Position numbers and translations under genes: made by a program. The notes under the pieces were generated by a model, which saw only the letters and a program-made list of their open reading frames with translations, was not told the origin of the DNA and ran no database searches. DNA of 64,000 bases. Origin: Guyanagaster necrorhizus. Its lineage: Eukaryota > Basidiomycota > Agaricomycetes > Agaricales > Physalacriaceae. The stretch spans positions 865,926 to 929,925 of the forward strand of contig NW_025064897.1 in the NCBI RefSeq assembly GCF_019112545.1, given 5' to 3'. Below, piece after piece: positions 53,209-64,000 of the stretch. The first letter of the stretch is position 1. Each line of letters starts with the position of its first letter.

Positions 53209-55254
53209 ATGTCGATAATTCTCAAGGGCGCCGGTGATGCCGAATTGCCTCTGGGGAGACGTCCATCCCATGGCAGTCTCAAGAACTCCATCATCATCAA
53301 GGGCCCCCCTAAAGAAGAGGAAATTCATGATCCACTCGCTGGCGCTGCTTTGACGAGGGATGACAGCATCGGTATGTACTTTGATTTTATTTGCTCTATC
53401 TTTTCTCATTCTTTTTTTTGGCAGGGCGTGATGGCGAAACTTTCGATGATGTTCCCCCGGAAAAGCGAACAATTGGCCTATGGTCTGCTGTATTTCTGAT
53501 TTTTAACCGCATTATCGGTACCGGGTACGCAACACCTCTCGCTCTCCCCATCATCTCTGATAGTAGACTTATTCCGCAATGACAGCATCTTCGCGACACC
53601 ATCGACTATCCTTTCGAGTTCCGGGTCGGTTGGTCTGGCATTGTTCATGTGGGTGATTGGCGGCATCATCGCCGCCTCAGGTCTCGCCGTCTACGTCGAA
53701 TTCGGCACTGGCCTACCACGATCAGGAGGAGAGCTTACGTATCTAAGTTACATTTATCAAAAGCCAAGATACCTCGCCGTTGCCTTGTATGCAGCTTATG
53801 CGGCCTCAATGCCTTGGCCAGCAGGGAACTCGGTTGTTTTCGGACAATGTCAGTGCAATTCTCACGACTGGGTAGTGGATTCATGATTGCATGGTCTTCA
53901 GATATTCTCCTTGCTGCTGGAAAGGACGTCACCCGGTGGAACCAGCGCGGCATTGGGATCGCCTGTGTTTCGTTTGCTCTCATTCTCCACAGCTGTTTCC
54001 TTAAATGGGGTCTTCGTCTCCAAAACGCCTTAGGCATCTTCAAGATCGTCATCTTGCTTTTGATCACGTTCTCGGGGTTCGCTGCTCTTGCAGGCCATAT
54101 CAAACTGCCAGAGAATGAAAAGCCCCATAATTTCAGGAATGCTTTCGACGGTACTGAGAGCAACGCAAACGCGTTTGTCACCGGTCTTTATAACGTTATT
54201 TGGTCTGTTTACTACCTTATTCTTTCCGGCGCGCGCAGGGTTACTTACGGTGTGCACTAGGTCGTTTATAGGCTACTCGAACGTGAATTATGCGTTATCC
54301 GAAGTCAAGAATCCTGTTCGAACCCTAAAGATTGCTGGGCCCCTTGCCATAGCATCCGTCTCGGTCGTGTACATCCTGGTCAACGTTGCCTATTTTGCTG
54401 CCGTTGCCAAAGAGGATATCCTCACGTCAGGTCAGACAGTCGCGTAAGTGTCATTTTGCTAAAGATGCTCTCCGTGTTCAAATATCCTCTAGTGCTCTTT
54501 ACTTCCGTAACATGTTCGGAACAAAAGCAGAGAAAGCATTGAATGTGTTTGTTGCCTTGAGCGCGCTTGGGAACGTCATGGCCGTTTTATTCAGTCAAGG
54601 ACGAAGTGAGTGTCGCAGTCTAATCGTTGAGATGTCTAACGAACATCTTCCTTTCACAGTCAATCAGGAACTCGGCCGAATTGCAGTTCTCCCCTTTTCT
54701 AAATTTTGGGCATCCAACAAACCCTTTAACGCACCCGCAACTGGTCTCGCTCTACAATGGCTGGTCACTGTGATCATCATATTGGCACCTCCGCCAGGTG
54801 ATGCCTATAATCTCGTGCTTAACAGTACGTTTTACTGTGAATTCGTGCTCTCCTGCTAACCTCTCGCTGTTCAGTGGTGTCGTATCCATTAGCTATAATC
54901 AATGCCTTCATCAGTGGTGGTCTACTCTTCCTCTACAGTGCCTGGGGAGGCGACTGGCGACCACCGTTCCGTGCGACATGGCCCGTGGTGCTATTTTTCT
55001 TCCTCTCCAACCTCTTCCTCACATTTGCACCCCTCGTGCCTCCTGCGCCGGGCCAAAGCGTATATAAAAGCCTACCGTACTGGCTGCATGTGGTTATTTC
55101 GGTTGGCGTGTTCGCTGTTGGAGGGGTATACTGGATCTTCTGGGTCAAGTTATTCCCAAAATGGGGTCACTACCGTTTGGAAAGGCATGTTGAGCTCCAA
55201 GACGATGGCGTTTCAAGGAGTGTCTTCAGAAAAGTCCCTAGTGAACTGTCGTGA
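53209..55254 (+). CDS. High-affinity methionine permease-like amino-acid transporter (MUP1/LAT type)
   Basis: About nine exons. Landmarks: cytosolic N-terminus with GAGDAELPLGRRPS; RTIGLWSAVFLIFNRIIGTG and, after an intron, IFATPSTILSSSG (the GxG(I)F helix 1 of the APC superfamily); GGIIAASGLAVYVEFGTGLP then RSGGELTYLSY; WNQRGIGIACVSFALI; LQNALGIFKIVILLLI; FIGYSNVNYALSEVKNP; ALNVFVALSALGNVM; WPVVLFFFLSNLFLTFAPLVPP; and the last helix SVGVFAVGGVYWIFWVKLFPKWGHY. This is the pattern of fungal Mup1 permeases, which import methionine and some cysteine/heavy-metal-like compounds at the plasma membrane. The N-terminal tail has Lys residues suitable for ubiquitin-driven uptake, as known for Mup1. Substrate is inferred. 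Stop at 55252-55254. Confidence 0.87.
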
Positions 55255-56226
55255 CCCCGGTCTTATGCCAGTGGTACTTTCGTCGTGATAGCGGCGGATA
55301 GCTTTATGTCTGTCCGCAGTAGACGCGTAATGTCTGTTATCAATAGTGTATTATAAAATAGTACAACATTACTCCCTAACCTTCGTTACTCGCTGACGAA
55401 TCAGAGACTGCTCTCTCTTTCCCGTCGCAATTTTTCTTTCTATTTAACCTACTGTGTTTGCCACCTCCATTCCCCGACGGACGGTACTAATCCTTCAGAC
55501 CTCTTGAAGCGAGGTCGAAGTGATCTCCTGGTCGCCCTGACCTCTCGAAAATCGACCAGAATGAACGCTGCCTCCACCCACTTATGTCTTCGAGTCTGCA
55601 CAAGACCATGGTCTCAATGTTTGCCTCGAAATTCGTAGAATTTTCAGAAACGACATTCAACTTAAAGCCTTTCGTATCGTTCTGCAGAACAGAGTTGAAA
55701 AAGAAGTAACCGTTGGGGATGCTGTCTGTCACGTTGGAACTAGTAGCCATCGAGTACAGGAAATGCAACCCTGCATGGCCCTACAAACCTATCCAAGGAC
55801 TTGATCTCAGGCCTTCCGGGAATCCTTTGACCGAGAAGATTTACGAAGCTACGATTGCTATGGGCGCTTCTGAGGCACCACAATAGTCTGTTCAAGCCCA
55901 TGTTTCGTTGCACTTCAAGGGGAAAAGTTTCCACTTGGGTTCGCCAGGAACAATTTCGGGAGCACGAGCGAGGCATTTCAGCTGCATACATTTGTTATTT
56001 CATTGCATTCTTTTATTCATCGTCGATATTCTTGCTATAGCTCGGCTCTTCTGAATTGACGACCTTTATAGCAGATGCTGCTAGTCAATATCCTGCTCTT
56101 GAAGTGATATTAAAAACAGTGACTTGGTGTCATTTGAATAAAAACTGACAGACAGATGCTAAAACTACAACATGATATATCCATAAATACAACTATGCAA
56201 ATGGAGTATTCCGAGTACAGGATGAC
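55255..56226. other. Intergenic between convergent genes; possible small gene relic
   Basis: A smooth-looking minus-strand frame (about 55750-55487, DSIPNGYFFFNSVLQNDTKG) faces a plus-strand frame of similar quality (about 55735-55885, YKPIQGLDLRPSGNPL). I could not decide which, if either, is coding, and neither matches a known family. Confidence 0.3.
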
Positions 56227-59200
56227 CTATATTTTCATCATAGAAAATAGTGCCCCCATTTCCACCCACCGACGGCTACACTGATCTAAGTACTTATCCA
56301 CACAATCCGACAGTGTCTTCAAGAGGACCACCTGCTGCGAAACAAGAACAGAAACTTCCTCTGTGACAGATGATGAATTCGGCGATACCAAAGCCAGGGA
56401 ATATCGCATACCTTCAGTACTCGTTCCTGTCGCGGCTTTGACAGCACGTTCTCCATCGAAAAGGGAGGAGAAATAACGAAGTTGATCGTACAGTTGAGCA
56501 TCGGAATACTAGAAATACCATTAGTGCTGGGCAGTAGATCATACGACGACAACGAACCTCAAAAGCCACTGATCCTCGGCATCCCTGTTTGAGACACCTT
56601 CGACCATACACCCCCATCATACGTGTCCGATTACCACAAGTACTATCATCGCATACAGTCCAGCCTTCGTAATACCTCGAGATGTGTCCTCTAATCTGGA
56701 TTTCAAGCTGAAGCTGGAGACTTCCTGAGGGTATCGGTTTCTGGCACGTGGGACTGAGACACGCAGTACCATGAGAATGAACGATTGACGACTGTATGCT
56801 CGTATCAGTAGCTGTTCAAAGTTATACCAACCATACGTACATCGCGATCATTGAGCGGGGCGAAGGCCAGTTCCCCTCTACAGGTAGGACACCGCACAAT
56901 GAAGGGAGTGGCATCTTTGAACCGCTCTGCATCTGATATCCGCGAATCTAGAGAAGTAAATGCACGCTCTTCTGAGAAGCTGCTAGATATAGCAGTTCGA
57001 TAACGCGAAGGATCCAGACCTGAGTTGTGAGTGAGTATCGTGAATATCCGACGAAGAGAATAGATTTACCAAGGCACTCTGCTAATCGTGTTCGATCTGT
57101 CCCTTCGATGGGATCGCACAGTCGTTCTATGGGAGGGAGAATCTGCTGCGAAAGATAATATTCATAATCTGGAAATGTCTGTGCGTCAATAACACGTAGA
57201 CGTCAATAAGCCCATAACTCGCCTATCTTGAGCTCCGATCCGGCCTTTCGAAGCTCGTCTGGATGCCTGGCACGATCTGCTTGACCGGTCTTCGCCGACT
57301 CCTCCCCTTCAGCCAGGCAAAAGATGTAAGGTATTACATCTCCTGTTCTTGCCGACCCACCCCTCGCCTTCATTTTCATGGCGACCTGTACATGTGGGAG
57401 CCCATGAACTTTTGGGTATTCTTCCGGATTTTTACCGAGCCGCTGTGGAGACTGGTTAGAGGCATCTAATGCGAAGAAGACAATATGAACCTTAAAAACG
57501 ATAAAGTCGTCGAGTTTGACCTTTCCCTCCTTGACATTCTCCCCAATGGTTTTCAAATATTCATGTATTTGTTCCACTACGACTTCGGTAGTTTCTCCGG
57601 ATAGAATTTGTTCCAATACGTACCTAAAATTGCCATGAGCTTGAGCACTTTCAGGGGATCTTGATATCACTCACTGCGAAATGTTCTTTGTGAGAGCACA
57701 GTATTCCCGGCGCTTCATATCGAGACCCTTCACTTCAGTCGACGTCCTCTTATCACCCTCGACCTTGATAGCAGCATATTTCTTCTTTTGCAAAAGCAGC
57801 AGCCGCTGGAATATGCCATCTAAATCGATCTCCAACAACCTGTACCGGTCGTTAACGGCTTTCTTGAATTCAGTGGCAATTTTCAGGGCTTCCGAGAGTT
57901 CGGTGACATTAGAGTTCACAAAGACCGAATCAGTATCACCGTAAACGACCTGAAATATCGTAAGACAGAGTCAACTAGAAGGAAGAGAACGAATCAAAGA
58001 CTGACATCAAGCTGCATGCTTTCTGCCAACTCCTTCGTATGCGTCAGAATTTCTCGTCCCTTGAACGTTGTTAATGCGGCCAAGGGTCGCGCGTAGAACC
58101 TCGAATACTCGAAGCCTAGACAGCCGTACATACTATTAGCTGTAAGCTTGAGGGCCTGTTGCTTGATATCATACTATAACAACAAATGAGTCAGAATGAG
58201 ATTACTCAAAGAAAATGTAGCGACTAATTACCTGAAGCAGCTGCGCGGGAGTTGCGGTTTTATCCTTCATGAGAGACTTAACTTGCCGCCGTCTGTTGAC
58301 AAGGGTGGCAATGAGTCGAGGGAGAACACCCTGCGGGACCGAAGAACCTGGCGGTTCAAGTATATGCTGTTCTTCGTTCTACAATGAGCTACGTGTCAGC
58401 CAGAAATATACCAAGGGAAAGAAGGCATAAGCAAACCTCGTGCTCGTTGTCAATCGAATCAACAGTAGTAAAATCAATGTTGTACTCTTGAATAATACTG
58501 GGATACAAGGAATTGAAGTCCATGACCAGAATGAACTTGTCCCAAAGGCCACGCTTTGGCTCGAAGACTAAACCGCCCTTGTACTTATCCCTCTTTGATT
58601 TGGCAGATGTCCCATTCCCGTCGACTTCCTCGTTCTCGGTCTTTTGGGGCTTGCTCTTCTTACCCCAAGACTTATCGGGGCATATATACTTGAGTTTATG
58701 GAACTCGTGCAACAAAATGTACTCATTACGTTCGGCACGTCCACCGTTCAGAGTCTTGTTCCTGCAGCCAATGTAAGAGAACAACAGAACCAGCGATGAC
58801 GGCGAACCATACCAAGAATTTCCCGCCAGGTTAGTCAGTTGTTTCGTTAACGGCAAGATCTGCACTTTGGAGGCAATGGCCATATGGTAATGGGCATCCA
58901 GTTCGCAATGCTGAACGAAGGTCATGAGTCTGTCGGGTCCGCTGACACTGCTGTCAAAGTAGCTCGCGGTATCGTCAGGATCGATGTCCTGCCGGTCACT
59001 TTTCAGGTGCGTCTTACACATCTCAGTCAGGGACCAGGTCGTCGAAGCGATCATGCTCTACAAACTAGTTGTTAAGGAAAATCTTGTAGTCAAAAAGTTA
59101 GTGACAAACCTTTGCGCCGTCACTAGCAAGATCGCAAAGCATGCGTCCAGAAAGGAACTTGATGTTCGACCCTTGTTTCCCAATGTTGGGCCATTTAGAT

Positions 59201-61458
59201 CGCCTAAATCGTCCCAATCTAGACCAGTGGTCGACTTTCAGACCTTTCATACGATGCAAAAGGACGTCCAAGGAAGAACCCAAAAACTCGTGGCCGACAA
59301 TAACGTCGGGGTCAGCTTTATGCAGTACCACTATGAGAAAGAGCATGTCAACACGTGGGGGTTTCCGAGAAGGTGTACGATGTGCATACCCAACAGACTA
59401 CTGAGGAGCATGCGTTCGTTCTTCGCGGTAGATATATGACCTTTGCCCTTCGCTTTTGCCCAAACTTCGAAATTTGGCGGGAAGCGATCGAGAGGGCGCA
59501 CAAAAGTTTGAGCGGTACACGGCAGTTGCTCCGGCGGTTTCGGGTCATCGATGGCCACTGCGATTCGTCTCAGCAAAGCATCATTGAAAACGGAGAATAA
59601 GACTGACTATTATGCCATATCCTCGCAGTCGCACAGACGACTTCCCTCATATTCTCGGCGTGATTAACGATCGTACGAAGACTCAAGCTCATAACTGTCA
59701 AAGGCGGAGTGTCCTTTGGTATGCTGGGGTCAGAGTCTGAGAAGGGATTGAGGTCCTTTGGATCTGATACTGTGACTTCCAGTTTGCACCAGGATATCTG
59801 GAAATACATATAAGACGCGACTTAAAACAGAAGGATAACACACCCACTCCCTGATTGTCAATCTTTGGGTTCTTGATTTGAAGCCAACACGGACCCATAA
59901 TCTTCCTTTTGAGTACAAGGAGCTCGAAAGCACTAGTATTGGACCCAAAGATCTTTGAGATGTTAGGGCTGTTAAGCGTATTCGGAAGCTGCGGTTCTAA
60001 CACGGTTATTGAGCGATTGATGAGACTTATCATAATGGAAGGCACTTACGATCAAAACCATATATCACTTTCATCCACTGACGCTCTTCCCGAGGAACTT
60101 CCGTCTCCCCAAACGCGTACTTTCGTTTGACAAACTTGCCTTTGAAGCTCTTGATGCCGACCTTCTTCCGAATCGCATCAAAATCCCGGTATACATCCTG
60201 CAATGAAGGGACTTCATCGGTCTCGTACATGTTCTCATCGTCAACTTGTACCCGTTTATCTCGTGGTAGAACAAAGAGATTACGCTCGAGCCCTTCAACC
60301 GTGACACAACAAGACACCCACAGTCCCGTGGTCTTGTCCTTTAGCTTGCCGACAAAATATAATTTTCCTTCGTGTTCAAGGTAGTCGAGCCAGAAGAAAC
60401 GTAGCGAGCCGTCTGGCTCTAAGGCTGCAATTTTACTGCTACTGGCGGCGGATGAAGAGGAGTCCAAAGGACCCAGCGTGTCAGATTCGGCGACGGCAAG
60501 AGAATCATAGACTGAAAGCCACGATGGTAGAGTATTTGCTTCCTCTTTCTTGGGTAAAGATACAACCACGGGCTCTTTCTTGACCGGCTTCAACTCGTCA
60601 ATATCATCGTCCATTTGGTCAAATGCGTCCATGTCGAAGTCGAAATCATCGGGGATGTCCAAGTCGGAGCCTGATTTCACGTTCATCCGAGAAAGACGCT
60701 GAGTGGCCGGTGTCATTCCTGTGACGTCGGTCTTGACTTTTTTCTTGGGGCTGAAAATTAGGTCTTCGCTCGGGGTATCAGGGAAAGGGCTATCCATGGG
60801 ACCGTCCGAAGAAGTGTCGGCGTAGGACATGTGATCGCGATAGGGTATGGGAGAAGAGTTTTCATAGTCATATGGAGGAGATGTCTTGCGTTTCCGCGAT
60901 TTTGGAACGGCAGGGATAGGCGCTGCGTCCATGTCCCCCAAAAGAGAAGCCATGAAACTGTCCTCGTCATCCTTCGAAACTTTCGGCCGGTACGCGCTGA
61001 TTGTTGGTGCAATGGGAGTCGGGGACGGTGGCCTAGGTCTGGCTTTGCTTTTCTTGTTATCCGGCTTGGATGATTTCTTTGTCGCTGTACAGACACACGT
61101 CAAACGCGGAACGCTGAGCATTAAGCAACAGACAGACCTTTTCTGTCCAGTTCCATGTCCTCGTCCGAGTCATATGCATCCGCCTCCGCCCAATCGTCCA
61201 TGCCATTGTCCATGTAACCGTCTACGCCATCATCGACAACAAAGTCATCTCTCTGTAAGCGCCCCTTAACAATGCGGTTGTACTGGTCTTCTGAGACCTC
61301 GTCATAAATTTGAACGTCTTCCTCCTGTTACAAGTTTGGTGTTAGACGCGTCTGGCATCGTGGATTTAGCCCACCTTCAGTCTACGTGTTCCACCGGCTC
61401 TGGCACGCTTTAGTTCAGCCAAAGCCTCTAATTTTGACTTTTTGCTGCGTGAAGACAT
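56227..61458 (-). CDS. POL1: DNA polymerase alpha catalytic subunit
   Basis: The start at 61458 ([23 protein letters not shown]) and early exons carry the conserved N-terminal [19 protein letters not shown] and [10 protein letters not shown]. The middle holds the inactive exonuclease-like region (WMKVIYGFD on). Polymerase motif A is [16 protein letters not shown] (about 58520-58470). Motif B lies in [17 protein letters not shown] (about 58160-58110), and motif C is [15 protein letters not shown] (about 57945). The C-terminus carries the two cysteine modules: [14 protein letters not shown], then [12 protein letters not shown] and [11 protein letters not shown], which bind zinc and the B subunit. 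With primase this enzyme starts RNA-DNA primers at origins and on the lagging strand. The last exon ends GALFSMMKI at 56227. About a dozen or more short introns; not all borders fixed. An ACGCGT box lies in intron 1. Confidence 0.93.
61346..61351. promoter_or_regulatory. ACGCGT (MluI cell-cycle box-like) in intron 1 of POL1
   Basis: ACGCGT lies within the first intron (61373-61327, minus strand). In yeasts this box binds MBF and drives G1/S expression of replication genes including POL1. The match is only six bases, and another copy is near 37514, so function is speculative. Confidence 0.25.
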
Positions 61459-62929
61459 CGGAAAGAGTGAGGAAGGGTATCAGTGTGATAGGCAGAGGTC
61501 GGTGTCAAAGAGCGGCGAGTAAGGTTGTGACGTTACCTTGCGTGACATACGTGTACTCAGCAAAAAGCGGCAGGGAGAGAGAGCTGCGACAAAAGCTGAG
61601 GGGCACTTGCACAAATGTACGATATTTCAAATAGCCTTGTTTCCTTCTCACCTCTGTAGGTTGCTAAGTTTGACAGAGCACAAAGTTTGGTCCGGTGCCG
61701 GCGTGGGTACCTTTTCTTCTTGTCCCTTTCACTAGAACGCCTAGTCTTACGTAGACGATTGGCATAACAATTCTATATTTGACAAACGGCTAACATGAAT
61801 AGTGCTTAGTAGTACGGCTCTCCGTCATGCTAATTTACCAAAAATGCCGATACCGAGTTACAATAATATTTTCAGTAGACAAAAGCCTTCATCCCCTCGT
61901 CGAGCTTCACATTGGCTTTCATTTTTTCTTTATCTCTTCTAACCTCAGCGTCTGTTCCTCTAGACATGCGCTTATTTTTCACAGTACTAAACTGTATGTG
62001 ATTGCAGTTTAGAAGCTGATACGTAACCATAGCCACAGCTGTATCGAACAGATGCTTTGCTTTTCTGGCAGCCGGAGATAAATTGAGGTATAAGTAATAT
62101 TATCAGCAGATCTTGTTTTAGAACACCAACTTATCATTCTCACGACGGCTTCAGCGAAAGGTTTATTCCACGCTCGCCACAACCCCGATATCAACTAATA
62201 CAACCTTAGGTCGGCAGACCAAGTTATGATTGCTCCAAGATCCGACCGATAATCTCACTCTGACCAGCAACACCGACGACGTCTCCTTCGGATCAACGGA
62301 AAGCAGACTGTTTACCTCGCCTATAACAAGTACACAACCCAGCGAGATGACTATCTATTTCAGGTTTGTGGATACTATTTTCCGCGAAGAAAGGCTCCCG
62401 ACCTCTGAAGGCTGCGAATTTCTCAAAGAAATTTGTCCGTCCATCATATGCTGTTAAACTTCATGCCTAAAAAATTACAATGGAATGTGTATTTGTTGCG
62501 TCTACGTCTGCTTAGCTTAGTCGAGGCAAATGACCCTTCAAAGCAGGGCTTCAAAATTATCAGCTGACGTTCTGGGGCCCCGCGTGGACTGCGCGTACTC
62601 TTCCCTTCTCATTGTTTTCTCACGTCAAGCCAGCCATTTCTGCGGAATGAGCTATTATAAGGTCGCTCTAGTTATACAAAGTAGCGATCATCGTCGAAAG
62701 AAAGGAGATCCATGAAGGCTAATGTTCCGATCTCAAGGATTCACACACGACAATCGCAAGGAACCACGAATTAAATAAAGTGACAGACGAACATAGTAGA
62801 TTAATATTCTTTGCGTTCTCAGACATCACAAAAGTGGAGCGTGCTGATTGCATTTTTACAATAATGATAATACTACATTTGAAGTTATTAGATCGATTGG
62901 TTAGGTAGACTAAGATGGTCGTGAGGTGA
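61459..62929. other. Intergenic
   Basis: About 1.5 kb between the POL1 start and the stop of the sugar-type transporter, both minus strand. Short frames only (for example 62230-62457). No RNA gene or repeat recognised. Confidence 0.4.
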
Positions 62930-64000
62930 TCATTCGGAGTACGTCACCCTTTCCACCTGCTCCTCCTCGCTCTTTAATTCCGGGGATCGGTCCCGGACTA
63001 CTTTTCCTTGCTCCGCATCCTGGTAGTGGTCTTTCATACGCCCGGTAACAATAGCATGGGCGTTCCATGCCTTGACATCCGGTGCGAATAATTCGTCCAT
63101 ACGTTCGAGAGGTACTTGCTTCGTCTCAGGTACGAAGAACTATAGTCCTGTCAGTCCGACAAGCCAGACGGTAGAAGGAAAGTGTACTTACGAAAACAAA
63201 GAAGACGGATACTACCATCAAGCTTGCGAAGAAGAGGTATACACCGTAGCCCATCGATGTGAACATTTGAGGCGTGAATCGCGCAATGAGGAAACTGACG
63301 ATATGCATCAGCTTTTCACTTGCTTACACAGCGGGGGTAATACTCACGCAAACAGCCAATTCCCTGCAGCCATGCACGCTTGAGTGAATGTGCGAACATG
63401 TTGGGGGAAGATTTCAGCGCCAACAACCCAAGGAGTACCGTTCCAGCTCGGAGAATAGAAGATGGTCCAAAGGTAAAAGAAGGCAACTGGAGAGAAACGA
63501 TGAGACGGAAACTCGTTACTGGAGATCTTTGGCTCACCGGCACTTTTTCCTCCAGCATCAACAGTCTTAGTCGAATGCGATGCTGGGTCGGCAACAGCAA
63601 TATACGCTCCGATATAGTACATGCATACCGCACCGCCAGCAGAACCGATCATTAGCAGGTTACGGCGGCCCAACTGGTCAACAAGGTAAAGCAGCCAGAC
63701 CATTGCACAAACAAGTTTGACTGTAATTCGTGGTCAAAACCAAGCATAATAAGAAACAATAAAGACGTACTGAGACCGAAGACACCAGTGGTCAGAAGCG
63801 AGGTACTTGATCCAGTAATTCCGATTGATTTGAAGACAGTAGGGCTGGTATCAGATATCAAGTCAGCGCAAGGTTTCATGCAGGAATGAAAGACACGTAC
63901 GAATAATAGTTGATAGCATTGATACCAGTGGCGTTCTGCCATGCAAACAAACTGATTCCAAGGAGAAGTCGCTGAATCAACTTCGTGTCTGCCATTACGG
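62930..64000 (-). CDS. MFS sugar/quinate-type transporter, C-terminal part (cut by window edge)
   Basis: The frame is open at the right edge (MADTKLIQRLLLGISLFAWQNATGINAINYYS), so the start lies beyond base 64000. Following exons give SPTVFKSIGITGSSTSLLTTGVFG, VDQLGRRNLLMIGSAGGAVCMYYIGAYIA, WTIFYSPSWNGTPWVVGAEIFP, FTQACMAAGNWLF, FLIARFTPQMFTSMGYGVYLFF and the sugar-porter end motif FFVPETKQVPLERMDELF. The (D/Q)LGRR and PETK motifs are those of the sugar porter family; the SxGGAVxMYxIGAYIA stretch is seen in fungal quinate permease-like members. It imports a sugar or quinate-like compound with protons at the plasma membrane (inferred). The tail is acidic and Glu-rich with stop at 62930-62932. 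Confidence 0.87.

Noticed and set aside
1..64000. CRISPR arrays, operons, ribosome-binding sites, riboswitches, rRNA or tRNA genes
   Set aside because: Spliceosomal introns and gene families show a fungal nuclear genome. No regular repeat-spacer array was seen, and I found no cloverleaf with a convincing T-arm, though a tRNA scan was not possible by eye.

Overview
The window looks like nuclear DNA of a mushroom-forming basidiomycete (Agaricomycetes). Genes lie on both strands with no operon structure. Most are cut by many introns of about 45-60 bases with GT..AG (a few GC..AG) ends and CTNAC-like branch sites. The families are typical of that group: a FunK1 fungal protein kinase, a MYND-DUF4470 protein, F-box-like proteins, Zn2Cys6 and GATA regulators, and a seven-helix membrane protein. 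No name or taxon was looked up; all calls come from reading the sequence.

Layout. 1-13 kb: the 3' end of a Zn2Cys6 regulator, a small unknown gene, a flavin-reductase-like protein (minus), a DHA1-type MFS exporter (minus), an EF-hand MscS channel (plus) and a MYND-DUF4470 protein (minus). 13-20 kb: a repeat island. A decayed Ty1/copia element lies on the minus strand (14533-20140, TSD CAAAC), and a 1048-base non-autonomous LTR element sits inside its 5' LTR (18951-19998, TSD TACTT). 20-35 kb: a FunK1 kinase with two compensating frame breaks, an App1 phosphatidate phosphatase whose 5' end is tandemly duplicated, two paralogous F-box-like genes flanking a CpG-poor block with a probable solo LTR, a decayed seven-helix membrane protein gene, and a 5'-truncated LINE with a 14-base target duplication. 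35-64 kb is gene-rich: a conserved unknown membrane protein, a 2-oxoadipate dehydrogenase E1 (DHTKD1 type), a Zn2Cys6 regulator, an F-box protein, a Ser/Pro-rich protein, a GATA factor with a long Arg/Glu repeat, a MUP1-like methionine permease, the DNA polymerase alpha catalytic subunit and a sugar/quinate-type MFS transporter that runs off the right edge.

The host genes do not form one pathway. They mix housekeeping functions (DNA replication, lysine/tryptophan breakdown, phospholipid metabolism, osmotic channel, nutrient uptake) with expanded regulatory families. The most informative signal is the repeat history. The copia element was inactivated almost wholly by C-to-T and G-to-A changes, mostly at CpG, while the genes keep their CpGs. 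This suggests CpG methylation aimed at repeats. No wholly new system was found. The best leads are the nested TR-GAG-like element, the duplicated App1 promoter/first exon, and the scattered GC-AG introns.
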